Shown piece after piece: positions 52,822-61,492 of a DNA stretch of 64,000 nucleotides. Every line of letters begins with the position of its first letter. Positions within the stretch are counted from its first letter, which is position 1. A model generated the notes under the pieces. That model was not told the origin of the DNA, ran no database searches, and was given only the letters and a program-made list of their open reading frames with translations. The position numbers and the translations under genes were made by a program. Source of the stretch: Geomonas edaphica (GTDB lineage Bacteria; Desulfobacterota; Desulfuromonadia; Geobacterales; Geobacteraceae); NCBI RefSeq assembly GCF_004917075.1, contig NZ_SSYB01000004.1:293006-357005 (forward strand), written 5' to 3'.

Positions 52822-53523
52822 CTAGAACGGCCACACCTTATCCAGCACGTTCATGAGCCACCCCGGTTTCTGCCGGTCCGAGATGACCCCCTTGCCGGAG
52901 TAGGAAATCCTGGCATCGGCGATCAGGGCCGAATTCACCGTGTTGTCGGCGCTGATGTCGCGCCCGCGCACCGTGCCGCTCAGCACGATCACCTGGTCCT
53001 CGTTGTTCACCTTGACGTTACGCCTCCCCTCGATGAGGAGGTTGCCGTTGGGGATCACGTCGACCACTTTGGCCGAGATGGTCGCCTGCAGGGTCTCCTG
53101 GCGCGAGGTGGAGCCCGCGCCGTCGAACTTGGAGCTGTTACTAGCGCTCAGAAGGTTCGCGAGGTCGGCCCAGGACTTGATCGGCGTCTTCTCGAGGCCC
53201 AAGAGCTTCGGGATGCCGGCGCTGATCGAGGAGTCACGCGAGGTGCCGGTGGCCGCCTTCTTGCTGGCGCTCGCGTTTTCCGAGATGACCACGGTGACGA
53301 TGTCGCCGCGCCTTCTCGCCTTCACGTCCTCGGCGAGCCCCGTAGAGGAGGCCTGCCAGAGCGATCCGGAGGCGTAGTTCATCTGCGGCGCCGGGATCTG
53401 CTGGTCGAAGCTCGGTGTGGTCACCTCAGCGCTCTCGTGGGCGCACCCGGCAAGCCACAAAAGCGGCAGGCACAGTGCCGCCGCCTTAAATATTTGAGAG
53501 CCTGTGCTCTTCTTGCGGTCCAT
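52822..53523 (-). CDS. flgH: Flagellar L-ring lipoprotein FlgH
   Basis: A 233-residue outer-membrane lipoprotein. A signal peptide ends in a lipobox LWLAGC (Cys near residue 27). Family segments are SGSLWQASSTGLAEDVKARR, RGDIVTVVISENASASKKAA and LIEGRRNVKVNNEDQVIVLS, with ISYSGKGVISDRQKPGWLMN near the end. The first base of flgH overlaps the last base of flgA by one position. It forms the L-ring bushing in the outer membrane. Confidence 0.96.
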   Translation of the reverse strand: MDRKKSTGSQIFKAAALCLPLLWLAGCAHESAEVTTPSFDQQIPAPQMNYASGSLWQASSTGLAEDVKARRRGDIVTVVISENASASKKAATGTSRDSSISAGIPKLLGLEKTPIKSWADLANLLSASNSSKFDGAGSTSRQETLQATISAKVVDVIPNGNLLIEGRRNVKVNNEDQVIVLSGTVRGRDISADNTVNSALIADARISYSGKGVISDRQKPGWLMNVLDKVWPF

Positions 53524-54242
53524 CAGAAATCCACCTTCACCGTGGTCGCGTCAACCACCCGCGCCGCGATCTCCTTCTGCGAGGAGAGGTTCTGCACCGT
53601 AATCAGGTCGCCCGGGGCGCCCGGCCCCTTGGCCCGTCCCGTCGCGGTGATGCGCACCACGTCGTTCTCGGCCACGATGGTCACCACCTGACCGCTTTTG
53701 ACGACGGGCACCTTCTCTAGGTTGTCCTTTCTTACCGGGGCATTGGCCCTCATGGTGCTCTTCACCCTGAGACCTACCGCCTCGTCGATGTTGTTGAAAT
53801 AACGCCCCTGCACCTGGGCCAGGTCACGCTTTGCGACGGCGAGGTCGGAGAAGGCAAGCACCTCGCCCCGCTCCAGGGTGCGCGATGCTACCACCATGTC
53901 GGCCAGCGCCTCGACGTCGACGAGCACAGTCTGGTTCCGCTTCACCTGGTCGTCGACCCGCACCACGAGGGCCACCGAGGCCGTTCCGTACCCTTCCCAG
54001 CGCTCCGGGGCCACCACGTCGAAGGTCACCTTTCCGGCGGGGAGCTTCAGGTTCCCCTGGTAGTTGATCTTCTTCACGGTGACCTGGGCGTTCAGCGGGG
54101 CGGCTTTCTGCATCAGGTAGTCGGTGATCGCCCCTTTCACCGTCGCCTCGGTGACGAGGTTCACGGGGGCCGGTACAGCGGCGCGGGCGATCCCCGAAAT
54201 GGGGAGTGCGAGGAGCGCGAGTGCGAACAGGAACGCGCGCAT
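53523..54242 (-). CDS. flgA: P-ring chaperone FlgA
   Basis: A 239-residue periplasmic protein needed for P-ring assembly. An N-terminal signal peptide (AFLFALALLALPISGIARAA) is followed by two SAF-like domains; LERGEVLAFSDLAVAKRDLA and the C-terminal RANAPVRKDNLEKVPVVKSG with VVTIVAENDVVRITATGRAK are FlgA signatures. Length is close to the usual 220-240. It sits between flgG and flgH, the common order in this group. Confidence 0.92.
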   Translation of the reverse strand: MRAFLFALALLALPISGIARAAVPAPVNLVTEATVKGAITDYLMQKAAPLNAQVTVKKINYQGNLKLPAGKVTFDVVAPERWEGYGTASVALVVRVDDQVKRNQTVLVDVEALADMVVASRTLERGEVLAFSDLAVAKRDLAQVQGRYFNNIDEAVGLRVKSTMRANAPVRKDNLEKVPVVKSGQVVTIVAENDVVRITATGRAKGPGAPGDLITVQNLSSQKEIAARVVDATTVKVDF

Positions 54243-54248
54243 CAGAGG

Positions 54249-55037
54249 TTACCTCTTGAGTGCTGCGGCCTGCTGCAGCATGTCGTCAGAGGCCTGAATC
54301 GCCTTCGAGTTGATCTCGTAGGCGCGCTGGGAGACGATCATGCTCACCATCTCCTCCATGACGCTCACGTTGCTCTGCTCGATGTACCCCTGGTCTAGGG
54401 TGCCGAGGCCGTTCTGCCCGGCGGTGCCGGTGGTCGCGTTACCCGAGGAGTCGGTGGGGAGGAAGAGGTTCTTGCCGATGGCGTTCAGGCCCGCGGGGTT
54501 GGTGAAGGAAGCGAGCTGGATGGTGCCGACCGTGGTCGCCGCGGTCTGTCCCGCCTGCTGCACCGAGACGGTGCCGTCGTTCCCTATGTTGATGCTGGTG
54601 GCGTTACTGGGGATGACGATCTCCGGGACGATCGGCTGTCCGTCCGAGGTGACCACGCGTCCCTGGCCGTCCTTCTTGAGGGAACCGGCGCGGGTATAGG
54701 CGGTGGTGCCGTCCGACTGCTGCACCTGGATGAAGCCGTCCCCCTCGATGGCGACGTCAAGTTCGTTGCCGGTGTGGACGATGGTCCCGGTGGTGAAGAT
54801 CTTGGAGACCGAGCCGGGGCGGACACCGAGGCCAACCTGGATGCCGGTCGGGATGGTGGTGGTGTTGGTGGCCGGTGCGCCGGTGGTCTTCTCGGTCTGG
54901 TACATGAGGTCCTGGAAGTCGGCGCGGCTTTTCTTGAAGCCGGTGGTACTGGAGTTGGCCAGGTTGTTGGCCACCACGTCTATGTTCAGCTGCTGAGCCT
55001 GCATCCCTGATGCGGCGGTCCAAAGTGCTCTTATCAT
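54249..55037 (-). CDS. flgG: Distal rod protein FlgG
   Basis: A 262-residue rod protein with the FlgG/FlgE N-terminal motif [20 protein letters not shown] and the [13 protein letters not shown] signature, the central [20 protein letters not shown], and the C-terminal [20 protein letters not shown]. It forms the distal rod spanning the periplasm. It is separated from flgF by a 168-bp spacer that holds a large inverted repeat. Confidence 0.97.
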   Translation of the reverse strand: MIRALWTAASGMQAQQLNIDVVANNLANSSTTGFKKSRADFQDLMYQTEKTTGAPATNTTTIPTGIQVGLGVRPGSVSKIFTTGTIVHTGNELDVAIEGDGFIQVQQSDGTTAYTRAGSLKKDGQGRVVTSDGQPIVPEIVIPSNATSINIGNDGTVSVQQAGQTAATTVGTIQLASFTNPAGLNAIGKNLFLPTDSSGNATTGTAGQNGLGTLDQGYIEQSNVSVMEEMVSMIVSQRAYEINSKAIQASDDMLQQAAALKR

Positions 55038-55065
55038 GATGAATCTCCTTAACGGCTTTAACGGC

Positions 55066-55201
55066 CGTTCAACGTTCAGCGTTCAACGTTCGACCACTGA
55101 ACCTTCCTTCCATCCTTATCGTGACTTGTGAGATCTTGCCGCCGTGCTGAAGCGGGGCGAAGCCGTGCCCGCGTCGAACGCTGAACGTCGAACGTTGAAC
55201 G
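55066..55201. repeat. Large imperfect inverted repeat in the flgF-flgG spacer
   Basis: A 29-bp arm at 55066-55094 pairs with an arm at 55173-55201 with three mismatches. Both arms are built from GTTCAACGTT-type units, like the repeats at 475, 8628 and 62730. On RNA it can form a long hairpin with a 78-nt loop, inside the flagellar operon. Confidence 0.8.
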
Positions 55202-55205
55202 GGTT

Positions 55206-55937
55206 TTAGACCTTCCCGAGATCGTTAGCCGCGCGGTTGTTCATGTCGTCGTAGGTCTTCACCGCCTTGGCGCAGATCTCGAAGTAGCGGCTCGCCTCGA
55301 TGAGACGCGACATCTCCACCACCGCCTTCACGTTGGAGGTCTCCAGGTACCCCTGCTTGACCCCGGCGGTCGAGGCGACGGTCGCGGCCTGCGGGTCGCT
55401 CGGCCGGAACAGGCCGTTGCCGAGCTTCTCCATGGCGTAAGGCTTCGGGAAGTCGACCGTGGCGATGGTGCCGACCGTGTCGGCCGTGGTCTGCCCCGGC
55501 TGCTGTACCGATACCGTGCCGTCGTCCCCGATCTGGACCTTGCCGCCGTTCACCGTGATGGGACCGCCCGCCCCCTGCACCTCGTAGCCGTCCGCGGTGA
55601 CGAGCCGCCCCGTCGCGCTGCGGTGGAAACTCCCCTGCCTCGTGTAGGCGGTCCCCTGCGGCGTATTCACCACGAAGAAGCCGTCACCCTCGAGCGCCAC
55701 GTCGAGCGCGTTGCCGGTCTGCTGCAGGCTACCGGAGGAGAAGTCTGTGGAGTAGCGGTCGTTACTGAAGATCGGCCCGTCTGTCGAATTTTTGACATTG
55801 GCGAGGACACTCTCGAACTGGATGCGGTCTGCCTTGAAACCGGTGGTGTTCGCGTTGGCGAGGTTGTTGGAGACCACGTCAAGCCTGCGCTGGGCGGAAA
55901 GGTTGCCGGTGAGGGCTGCGTACATGCCGCTGTTCAT
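55206..55937 (-). CDS. flgF: Flagellar basal-body rod protein FlgF
   Basis: A 243-residue rod protein. It has the FlgF start MNSGMYAALTGNLSAQRRLD and VVSNNLANANTTGFKADRIQ, then ALEGDGFFVVNTPQGTAYTR and the C-terminal VVEMSRLIEASRYFEICAKA. The lack of the extended FlgG C-terminus and its position next to flgG support FlgF. It lies 12 bp downstream of fliA. Confidence 0.94.
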   Translation of the reverse strand: MNSGMYAALTGNLSAQRRLDVVSNNLANANTTGFKADRIQFESVLANVKNSTDGPIFSNDRYSTDFSSGSLQQTGNALDVALEGDGFFVVNTPQGTAYTRQGSFHRSATGRLVTADGYEVQGAGGPITVNGGKVQIGDDGTVSVQQPGQTTADTVGTIATVDFPKPYAMEKLGNGLFRPSDPQAATVASTAGVKQGYLETSNVKAVVEMSRLIEASRYFEICAKAVKTYDDMNNRAANDLGKV

Positions 55938-55949
55938 CTTGTCTCTCCC

Positions 55950-56702
55950 CTAGCCCATCCGCTTCATCTTGCCGCGCAGCCTGATGATGGCCTGGCTGTG
56001 CAGCTGGGAGATGCGCGACTCAGTAAGATCGAGCACCGCGCCGATCTCCTTCAGGTTCAGTTCCTCGTAGTAGTAGAGCGTGATCACGATACGCTCCTTC
56101 TCGGGGAGGGCGTCGATCGCCTCGGCGAGGCGCTCCACGGTCTGACGCGCGATGAGCTGACTCTGCGGGCTTTCGGTCCCCTTGTCCTCCAGGACGTCAA
56201 GCAGGCCAAACGGTGCGCCGTCCTCGTCGTGCCACGCGTCGTCGAGCGACACGAAGGAGAGAAGGTGGATCTCCTCAAGGAGCCGGAAGTAGTCCTTCAG
56301 CTCGAGCCCCATGGCAGTGGCCACCTCGTCGCTGGAAGGGTTCCTCCCCAGGCGCTGCTCGAGCTGGGAGAACTCCTTCTCCAGCTTCTTGAACTTGTCC
56401 CTGAGGCTCCTGGTGAGCCAGTCCTGGGCCCGCAGTTCGTCCATGATGGTGCCACGGATGCGCTGCTCCGCGAAGGTCTTGAACTGTACCCCACGGCTTG
56501 GGTCGAAGCGCTCGGCGGCCGAGATCAGCCCTATCACCGCCGCGCTCCTCAGATCGTCACGGTCGAGGTGCGGGGGGAGTGACGAGGCGATCCGGTCAAC
56601 AATGAACTTCACCAGCGGGAGGTGGTTCACCACCAGCTCGTCCCGGCTCATCGGGACCCCGCGTTGCGCCTCATGCTCGTACGCCTTAAGAAGACAGTTC
56701 AT
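55950..56702 (-). CDS. fliA: RNA polymerase sigma-28 factor FliA
   Basis: A 250-residue sigma-28 factor. Region 2 contains LPLVKFIVDRIASSLPPHLD and LISAAERFDPSRGVQFKTFA, followed by EQRIRGTIMDELRAQDWLTR; region 3 SLRDKFKKLEKEFSQLEQRL; region 4 has the HTH LNLKEIGAVLDLTESRISQL. Its target promoters here are the sites at 37428 and 47981. It overlaps the end of flhG by 17 bp, so its translation is coupled to the flhF/flhG export-number genes. Confidence 0.97.
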   Translation of the reverse strand: MNCLLKAYEHEAQRGVPMSRDELVVNHLPLVKFIVDRIASSLPPHLDRDDLRSAAVIGLISAAERFDPSRGVQFKTFAEQRIRGTIMDELRAQDWLTRSLRDKFKKLEKEFSQLEQRLGRNPSSDEVATAMGLELKDYFRLLEEIHLLSFVSLDDAWHDEDGAPFGLLDVLEDKGTESPQSQLIARQTVERLAEAIDALPEKERIVITLYYYEELNLKEIGAVLDLTESRISQLHSQAIIRLRGKMKRMG

Positions 56703-57609
56703 GGTTCCTCCACATCGTGCTGGATGCCATAGAAGCCGCCGACATGGCCTCTGTGACCGCCGGCGTCTCCTTATTGATTTTCTGTGCCAAAATTTTGAAA
56801 CCTGTCGACGCCTTGGCTTCCGGGAAGAGGCGGCATAAAGCCCCGCGCCGCCTCACACTTTCCACCAGGAGCTCGTCGTGCAGGATCGATCCCGCGTGGT
56901 CAAACTGTACTTGCAAAAAGCGGCCCGTAATTGCGGATAATTTTGAAAAGAGCGTATCCCCCTCCTGATTGTCGCGGCACATGTTTATCAGGAGCCGGAA
57001 ACGGAAGGAGCTGTCACGCCCGGAGAGCATCTTGATGAGGGCGTAGGCGTCGGTGATCGAGGTCGGCTCTGGGGTCACCACCAGCATGATTTCGCGGGCG
57101 AGGGAGGCGAAGCCAGTCAGGTTCGCGGCGATGCCGGCCCCGGTGTCGATCAGGAAGTAGTCGTAGTCGTTTTGCAGCCTGAGCATCGCCTGCAAAAGGG
57201 CGCTGCGCTCACGCGGCGAAAGCGAGCTGTACTGCTGCACGTCCATTCCTGCGGGGAGCACGCTGATGCCCCCCCCGATGTCGACCACGGTATCCTTCAG
57301 GGTGATCTCCCCGGCTAGGACCTGCCCCATCCGGTACGGCGCATCCTTGCCGAGGCGCAGGCAGATGTCGCCCACCCCCGGGTTGGAATCGACGATGAGC
57401 ACCCGCTCCCCTGCCGCGGCGAGGGAAGCGGCCAGGTTCACCACCACGGAGGTCTTGCCGACCCCCCCCTTGCCGCTGGTCACCGAGATCACCCGGAGCC
57501 CCTCACGCACCTGCAAGAGGTCCGGCGCCGGCGCCTCGCTTTTTGTCCGTCCCGCAAGCCTTCTGAGGGACTCGGCCTGGTCTGTTGTTGCTAGGCAAGA
57601 CATAGTCAT
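56686..57609 (-). CDS. flhG: Flagellar number regulator FlhG (MinD-like ATPase)
   Basis: A 307-residue MinD/ParA-type ATPase. The deviant Walker A is VISVTSGKGGVGKTSVVVNL near residues 41-60, followed by LIVDSNPGVGDICLRLGKDA and DYDYFLIDTGAGIAANLTGF. It acts with FlhF to set flagellar number and position. The ATG at 57607-57609 overlaps the flhF stop (ATGA); the ORF extends upstream to 57855 but only within flhF. Confidence 0.92.
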   Translation of the reverse strand: MTMSCLATTDQAESLRRLAGRTKSEAPAPDLLQVREGLRVISVTSGKGGVGKTSVVVNLAASLAAAGERVLIVDSNPGVGDICLRLGKDAPYRMGQVLAGEITLKDTVVDIGGGISVLPAGMDVQQYSSLSPRERSALLQAMLRLQNDYDYFLIDTGAGIAANLTGFASLAREIMLVVTPEPTSITDAYALIKMLSGRDSSFRFRLLINMCRDNQEGDTLFSKLSAITGRFLQVQFDHAGSILHDELLVESVRRRGALCRLFPEAKASTGFKILAQKINKETPAVTEAMSAASMASSTMWRNHELSS

Positions 57610-59021
57610 CTGTTGGACTCCTGCACCACCATGGCGACGAGCTTTCTCGAGGTGGCAACCTCGATGTCCTCGGGCACCTTCTGGCCGGTGCTGAAATAGG
57701 AAAGAGGGATCTTGTGTTTCAAACAGGTGTCGACGATGCTGCCGAAGGTCCGGCTTTCGTCGAGCTTGGTGAAGAGGAGCTTCGTAAGCGGGAGCGTCCC
57801 GAAGGTGGCGATGATCTCGTCGATCTCGCGGCTCCTCGTCGTTGCCGAGAGGCAAAGGTAAACGTCGATGCCGGTCTGGGTCTCCAGGAAACCCTTCAGT
57901 TCGTCGAGGCGATCGACGTCTTTCGGGCTTCTGCCGGCGGTGTCGATCAGGATCAGGTCCTTGTCCGAGTGCCTTGCGAGCGCCTTGGAGAGTTCCTGGG
58001 AGTTCCCCGCCACCTCGAGCGGCAGGTCCATGATCTTCGCGTAGGTCTTCAGTTGCTCGACCGCGCCCACCCTGAAGTTGTCCATGGTGACCATGGCGAC
58101 GGAGACGCGGCGGTTAAGGGCGTACATGGCGGCGATCTTCGCGATGGTGGTGGTCTTGCCGACGCCGGTCGGGCCGACCACGGCGACGATGCGCGGTCCG
58201 TTCTTCTTGATGCGCAGCGAGCCGGAGCACTTCACCATGCCGGCCAGGTTGTCGGCCATGAGGCCTCTCAGCTCCTCGAGGGACGCCCCATCCTCGGCCG
58301 CGCCGCGCACCGATTCCGTGAGACGCTGGACCGCTGCCGCACCCACGTCCTCTCCCCTTAATTCCTCGGCCAGGCGATGCAGGAGCTCGTCCTCTTCGCT
58401 TACGGAAACCCTTTCCCTGACCAGTTCGAGGGTCGGACGGGGCCTCTCCTCGGCCGGTGCCGGTGCCTCGGCCACGGCCTCGGGCTGCACTGCGCTCTTC
58501 ACCACCTGCTCGAGGTTCATCCCCGCGAGCGGGAAGGTCACCGGCTTCGCCCCCTTCTCTTTTCCGCCGGAGACGGCGTTGTAGAGAAGCTGCTTGATCT
58601 CCTCGAGCTCCTCCTTGCCGAAGGTCCTCGGTGCCGCGGGGGCCTCCGCCAGCGCTTCCGCCGCCTGGGGAGCCGGCGGGGCCGCCTGCTGCGCCTCTTT
58701 TTTGGTGAGCGCCTCAATGCGCTGCTTCAGCTCGCGCACCTCGCGGGCCAGGGGGCCCAGCATGGAGTTCTGGAACTCCTCACGGGTGGAAAGCTCGCGC
58801 TCCGGGGGCGCCGGGGGCTCTTCGCGGTACGGGTTCGCCTTCGGCGCCGGCCTCGGGTCCAGGGCCGCGGTCACCTCGTAATAGGGCTTGGAGAAGAAGC
58901 CGAAGATCCCCTTCTTGCGCTCCTTCTTCGAGGAAAGGATCATCGCGTCCAGACCCATCTCGGCCTTAACCATCCTGAGAGCTTCCGACATCTCGCCTGC
59001 TTGGAAAGTTTTAACTAGCAT
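57606..59021 (-). CDS. flhF: Flagellar biosynthesis GTPase FlhF
   Basis: A 471-residue SRP-type GTPase. The N-terminal B domain (to about 270) is variable, with a Pro/Ala/Glu-rich stretch near residues 60-150; the NG domain starts near residue 280 with GPTGVGKTTTIAKIAAMYAL and continues with VSVAMVTMDNFRVGAVEQLK, ILIDTAGRSPKDVDRL and LLFTKLDESRTFGSIVDTCL. It marks the site of flagellum assembly. It overlaps flhA by 11 bp and flhG by 4 bp. Confidence 0.94.
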   Translation of the reverse strand: MLVKTFQAGEMSEALRMVKAEMGLDAMILSSKKERKKGIFGFFSKPYYEVTAALDPRPAPKANPYREEPPAPPERELSTREEFQNSMLGPLAREVRELKQRIEALTKKEAQQAAPPAPQAAEALAEAPAAPRTFGKEELEEIKQLLYNAVSGGKEKGAKPVTFPLAGMNLEQVVKSAVQPEAVAEAPAPAEERPRPTLELVRERVSVSEEDELLHRLAEELRGEDVGAAAVQRLTESVRGAAEDGASLEELRGLMADNLAGMVKCSGSLRIKKNGPRIVAVVGPTGVGKTTTIAKIAAMYALNRRVSVAMVTMDNFRVGAVEQLKTYAKIMDLPLEVAGNSQELSKALARHSDKDLILIDTAGRSPKDVDRLDELKGFLETQTGIDVYLCLSATTRSREIDEIIATFGTLPLTKLLFTKLDESRTFGSIVDTCLKHKIPLSYFSTGQKVPEDIEVATSRKLVAMVVQESNR

Positions 59022-61089
59022 TGGTCACCACCACCCCTAAGGATTGGATTTTTATATTGGGCGGGATCTCGTTGTGCGAGATGACCGCCAGATTGGGCAT
59101 GAACCGCTCGGTCAGTTTCTTCACGTGACGGCGGATGGTCGGCGAGGCCATGAGCACCGGCAGCGCGCCTATGGCATCGAACTGCTCCGCGTTTCTCCTG
59201 ATCGCGGCCAGAATGCGCTGCGCAAGATGCGGGTCGATGGCGAGGTAGCTCCCCTGCTCGGAGAGCTGCACCGAGTCGACGATCGCCTCCTCGATGTCGT
59301 GATCGAGGGTGATCACGCAGAGGGTGTCGTCGTCTCGCTTGTACTGCTCCACGATGTAGCGCCCGAGGCTCTGCCGCACGAACTCGGTGAGCATCTCCGG
59401 GTCCTTGGTCATCCCGCCGTAGTCGGCGAGGGTTTCCAGGATGGAGCGCAGGTCGCGGATCGAGACGTTCTCCTTCAAAAGGTTCTTCACGACGCGCAGC
59501 ACGGTCCCCAGGGAGAGGAGCGACGGCACCAGTTCCTCGACCACCTTGGGAAGCGTCGCCGCGATGGAATCGAGTAGCTGCTGCAGCTCCTGGCGTCCCA
59601 CCAGTTCGTGGGCGTGCTTCTTGATGGTTTCGCTGATGTGGGTTGCGAGGATAGTGGTGTTGTCCACCACGGTGTAGCCGGAGACCTGCGCCTTCTCCCG
59701 CTCCTTCCCTTTGATCCAGACTGCGGGAAGGCCGAAGACCGGCTCAGTGGTCTTGATCCCGTCAAGGCCGCCCATGGCGCCGCCGGAGTCCATGGCGAGG
59801 TACTGCCCGGAGAGCTCGCCGCCGCCAACCTTGGCGCCGTTGATGAGGATGTTGTACTCGTAGGGTTTCAACTGCAGGTTGTCGTGAATATGGATCGGAG
59901 GGACGATGAAGCCCATGCGGTCCGCCACCTGCTTCCTGATGGAGCGGATGCGGTCGAGGAGCTCTCCCTGCTGGCTCGCGTCAACCATCGGAACGAGGCC
60001 GTATCCCACCTCGAGCTCCAGCATGTCGAGCGGGCGGATGCTACTGATCTGGTCGCTCTCTTCGGCGGAGGTCTGGGTTTCCACCACGTCCTCGACCTCG
60101 GCCTTCTTCTCCACCGCCATCTTGCTCACCAGGTAGGCGACGCCGGAAAGGAGGAAGAAGGCGAAGTGCGGCAGCCCCGGGATCATCGCGAAGAGGAAGA
60201 GCACGCCGGAGGAGACCTGGAAGGCCTTCGGGTAGTTGAGGAGCTGGCCCGCGATCTCATGTCCGAAGTTGTTCTCGTCGGCGGAGCGGGTCACGATGAC
60301 GCCCGCCGCGGTGGAGATGATAAGGGCGGGGATCTGGGCCACGAGCCCCTCGCCGATGGTGAGCAGGGTGTAGTTCTGCAGCGCCACGTCGAGCGGCATC
60401 CCCTTTTGCCAGACGCCGATGACGAAGCCGCCGCAGATGTTGACGAGGACGATCATGATGCCGGCCACGGCGTCCCCGCGCACAAACTTGGAGGCACCGT
60501 CCATGGAACCGTAGAAGTCAGCCTCGCGGGCGATCTTCCTGCGCCTGGCCTTCGCCTCTTTGTCGGTCAGGATGCCGTTCGAGAGGTCGGCATCGATGGC
60601 CATCTGCTTGCCCGGCATGGCGTCTAGGGTGAACCTCGCCGCCACCTCGGCGACGCGCCCGGCGCCCTTGGTGATGACAACGAAGTTGATGATGACGAGG
60701 ATCAGGAAGATGACCGCCCCTACCACGTAATTGCCGCCGACCACGAACTGCCCGAATGCCTTGATCACCCCACCCGCGGCCTCGACCCCTTCGCTGCCGT
60801 GCAGGAGGATGAGTCGGGTGGAGGCGATGTTCAGGGCGAGTCGGAAGAGCGTCGTGACCAGCAGGATGGAGGGGAAGACTGAGAAGTCGAGGGGTTGCAC
60901 CGTGTAGAGGCAGACGAGCAAGATGACCAGGGCGACGGTGATGTTGGTCGCCAGGAAGATGTCGAGCATGAACGCCGGCAGCGGGATCACCATGAGGGCG
61001 AGCACGCCGATCAGGGCGACCGCCATGTAGATGTCCGAATTGCTTTTTGGTCCCGGGAGCGCCAGGGCGTCCGTCGAGGGGTTTGCCAT
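59011..61089 (-). CDS. flhA: Flagellar export gate protein FlhA
   Basis: A 692-residue export-apparatus membrane protein. About eight transmembrane segments fill residues 15-320 (MAVALIGVLALMVIPLPAFM; LATNITVALVILLVCLYTVQ). The FHIPEP motif region is VFPSILLVTTLFRLALNIAS and RFTLDAMPGKQMAIDADLSN. The cytosolic C-terminal domain follows, with DLRSILETLADYGGMTKDPE and LVRQSLGRYIVEQY-like sequence. It is the first gene of the minus-strand flagellar operon, with a sigma-54 promoter just upstream. flhB and fliPQR are not in the window. Confidence 0.97.
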   Translation of the reverse strand: MANPSTDALALPGPKSNSDIYMAVALIGVLALMVIPLPAFMLDIFLATNITVALVILLVCLYTVQPLDFSVFPSILLVTTLFRLALNIASTRLILLHGSEGVEAAGGVIKAFGQFVVGGNYVVGAVIFLILVIINFVVITKGAGRVAEVAARFTLDAMPGKQMAIDADLSNGILTDKEAKARRRKIAREADFYGSMDGASKFVRGDAVAGIMIVLVNICGGFVIGVWQKGMPLDVALQNYTLLTIGEGLVAQIPALIISTAAGVIVTRSADENNFGHEIAGQLLNYPKAFQVSSGVLFLFAMIPGLPHFAFFLLSGVAYLVSKMAVEKKAEVEDVVETQTSAEESDQISSIRPLDMLELEVGYGLVPMVDASQQGELLDRIRSIRKQVADRMGFIVPPIHIHDNLQLKPYEYNILINGAKVGGGELSGQYLAMDSGGAMGGLDGIKTTEPVFGLPAVWIKGKEREKAQVSGYTVVDNTTILATHISETIKKHAHELVGRQELQQLLDSIAATLPKVVEELVPSLLSLGTVLRVVKNLLKENVSIRDLRSILETLADYGGMTKDPEMLTEFVRQSLGRYIVEQYKRDDDTLCVITLDHDIEEAIVDSVQLSEQGSYLAIDPHLAQRILAAIRRNAEQFDAIGALPVLMASPTIRRHVKKLTERFMPNLAVISHNEIPPNIKIQSLGVVVTNAS

Positions 61090-61140
61090 GCGTCATTTCC
61101 TCTGTTTTTATCGGTGGGGGCACCGTGCCCACGCAGTTTG

Positions 61141-61156
61141 TGCAACCGTCATGCCA
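61141..61156 (-). promoter_or_regulatory. Sigma-54 promoter of the flhA operon
   Basis: On the minus strand TGGCATGACGGTTGCA matches TGGCACG-N4-TTGCA except C to T at position 6. The predicted start near 61130 gives a 40-nt leader to the flhA ATG at 61089. The rest of the 403-bp gap 61090-61492 contains a palindrome (61279-61294) and no gene. Confidence 0.8.
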
Positions 61157-61278
61157 TTTCCAGGCGACGCCCATTAGGGAGCAAAAACAGGAATGAATCC
61201 GGGAGGCGGGAAGCTTTTTCATGGTAAAAGCGGGGCTGCCGGGGGGAGCAAGGAACGTCATTTTTAAAGAGAGCAGCC

Positions 61279-61294
61279 GGTCAACTTTTTGACC
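61279..61294. promoter_or_regulatory. Palindrome GGTCAA-N4-TTGACC upstream of flhA
   Basis: Perfect 6-bp arms (61279-61284, 61289-61294) about 125 bp upstream of the -24 element of the flhA sigma-54 promoter, a place where an activator of that promoter could bind. It also lies about 200 bp upstream of the plus-strand lipoprotein gene and could be an operator for it. Confidence 0.35.
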
Positions 61295-61492
61295 ATTACC
61301 CCCGCCTCCCGGTTAACGTTCTCTTTTTTTCTTGTCAAAATCCGCCGTAGCCGTTAAGGTTTCCGAGCCTTTTCGGGACCCACGCTCCCCTTGACCGGCC
61401 TGCCGCAGTGCTCCGGTTCACGCAGGCGGGAGGGGAGCTTCCCCAAAAGCCAATAAAGATGCTCACCCGAGAGCCACGCCAAACGGACCCTT

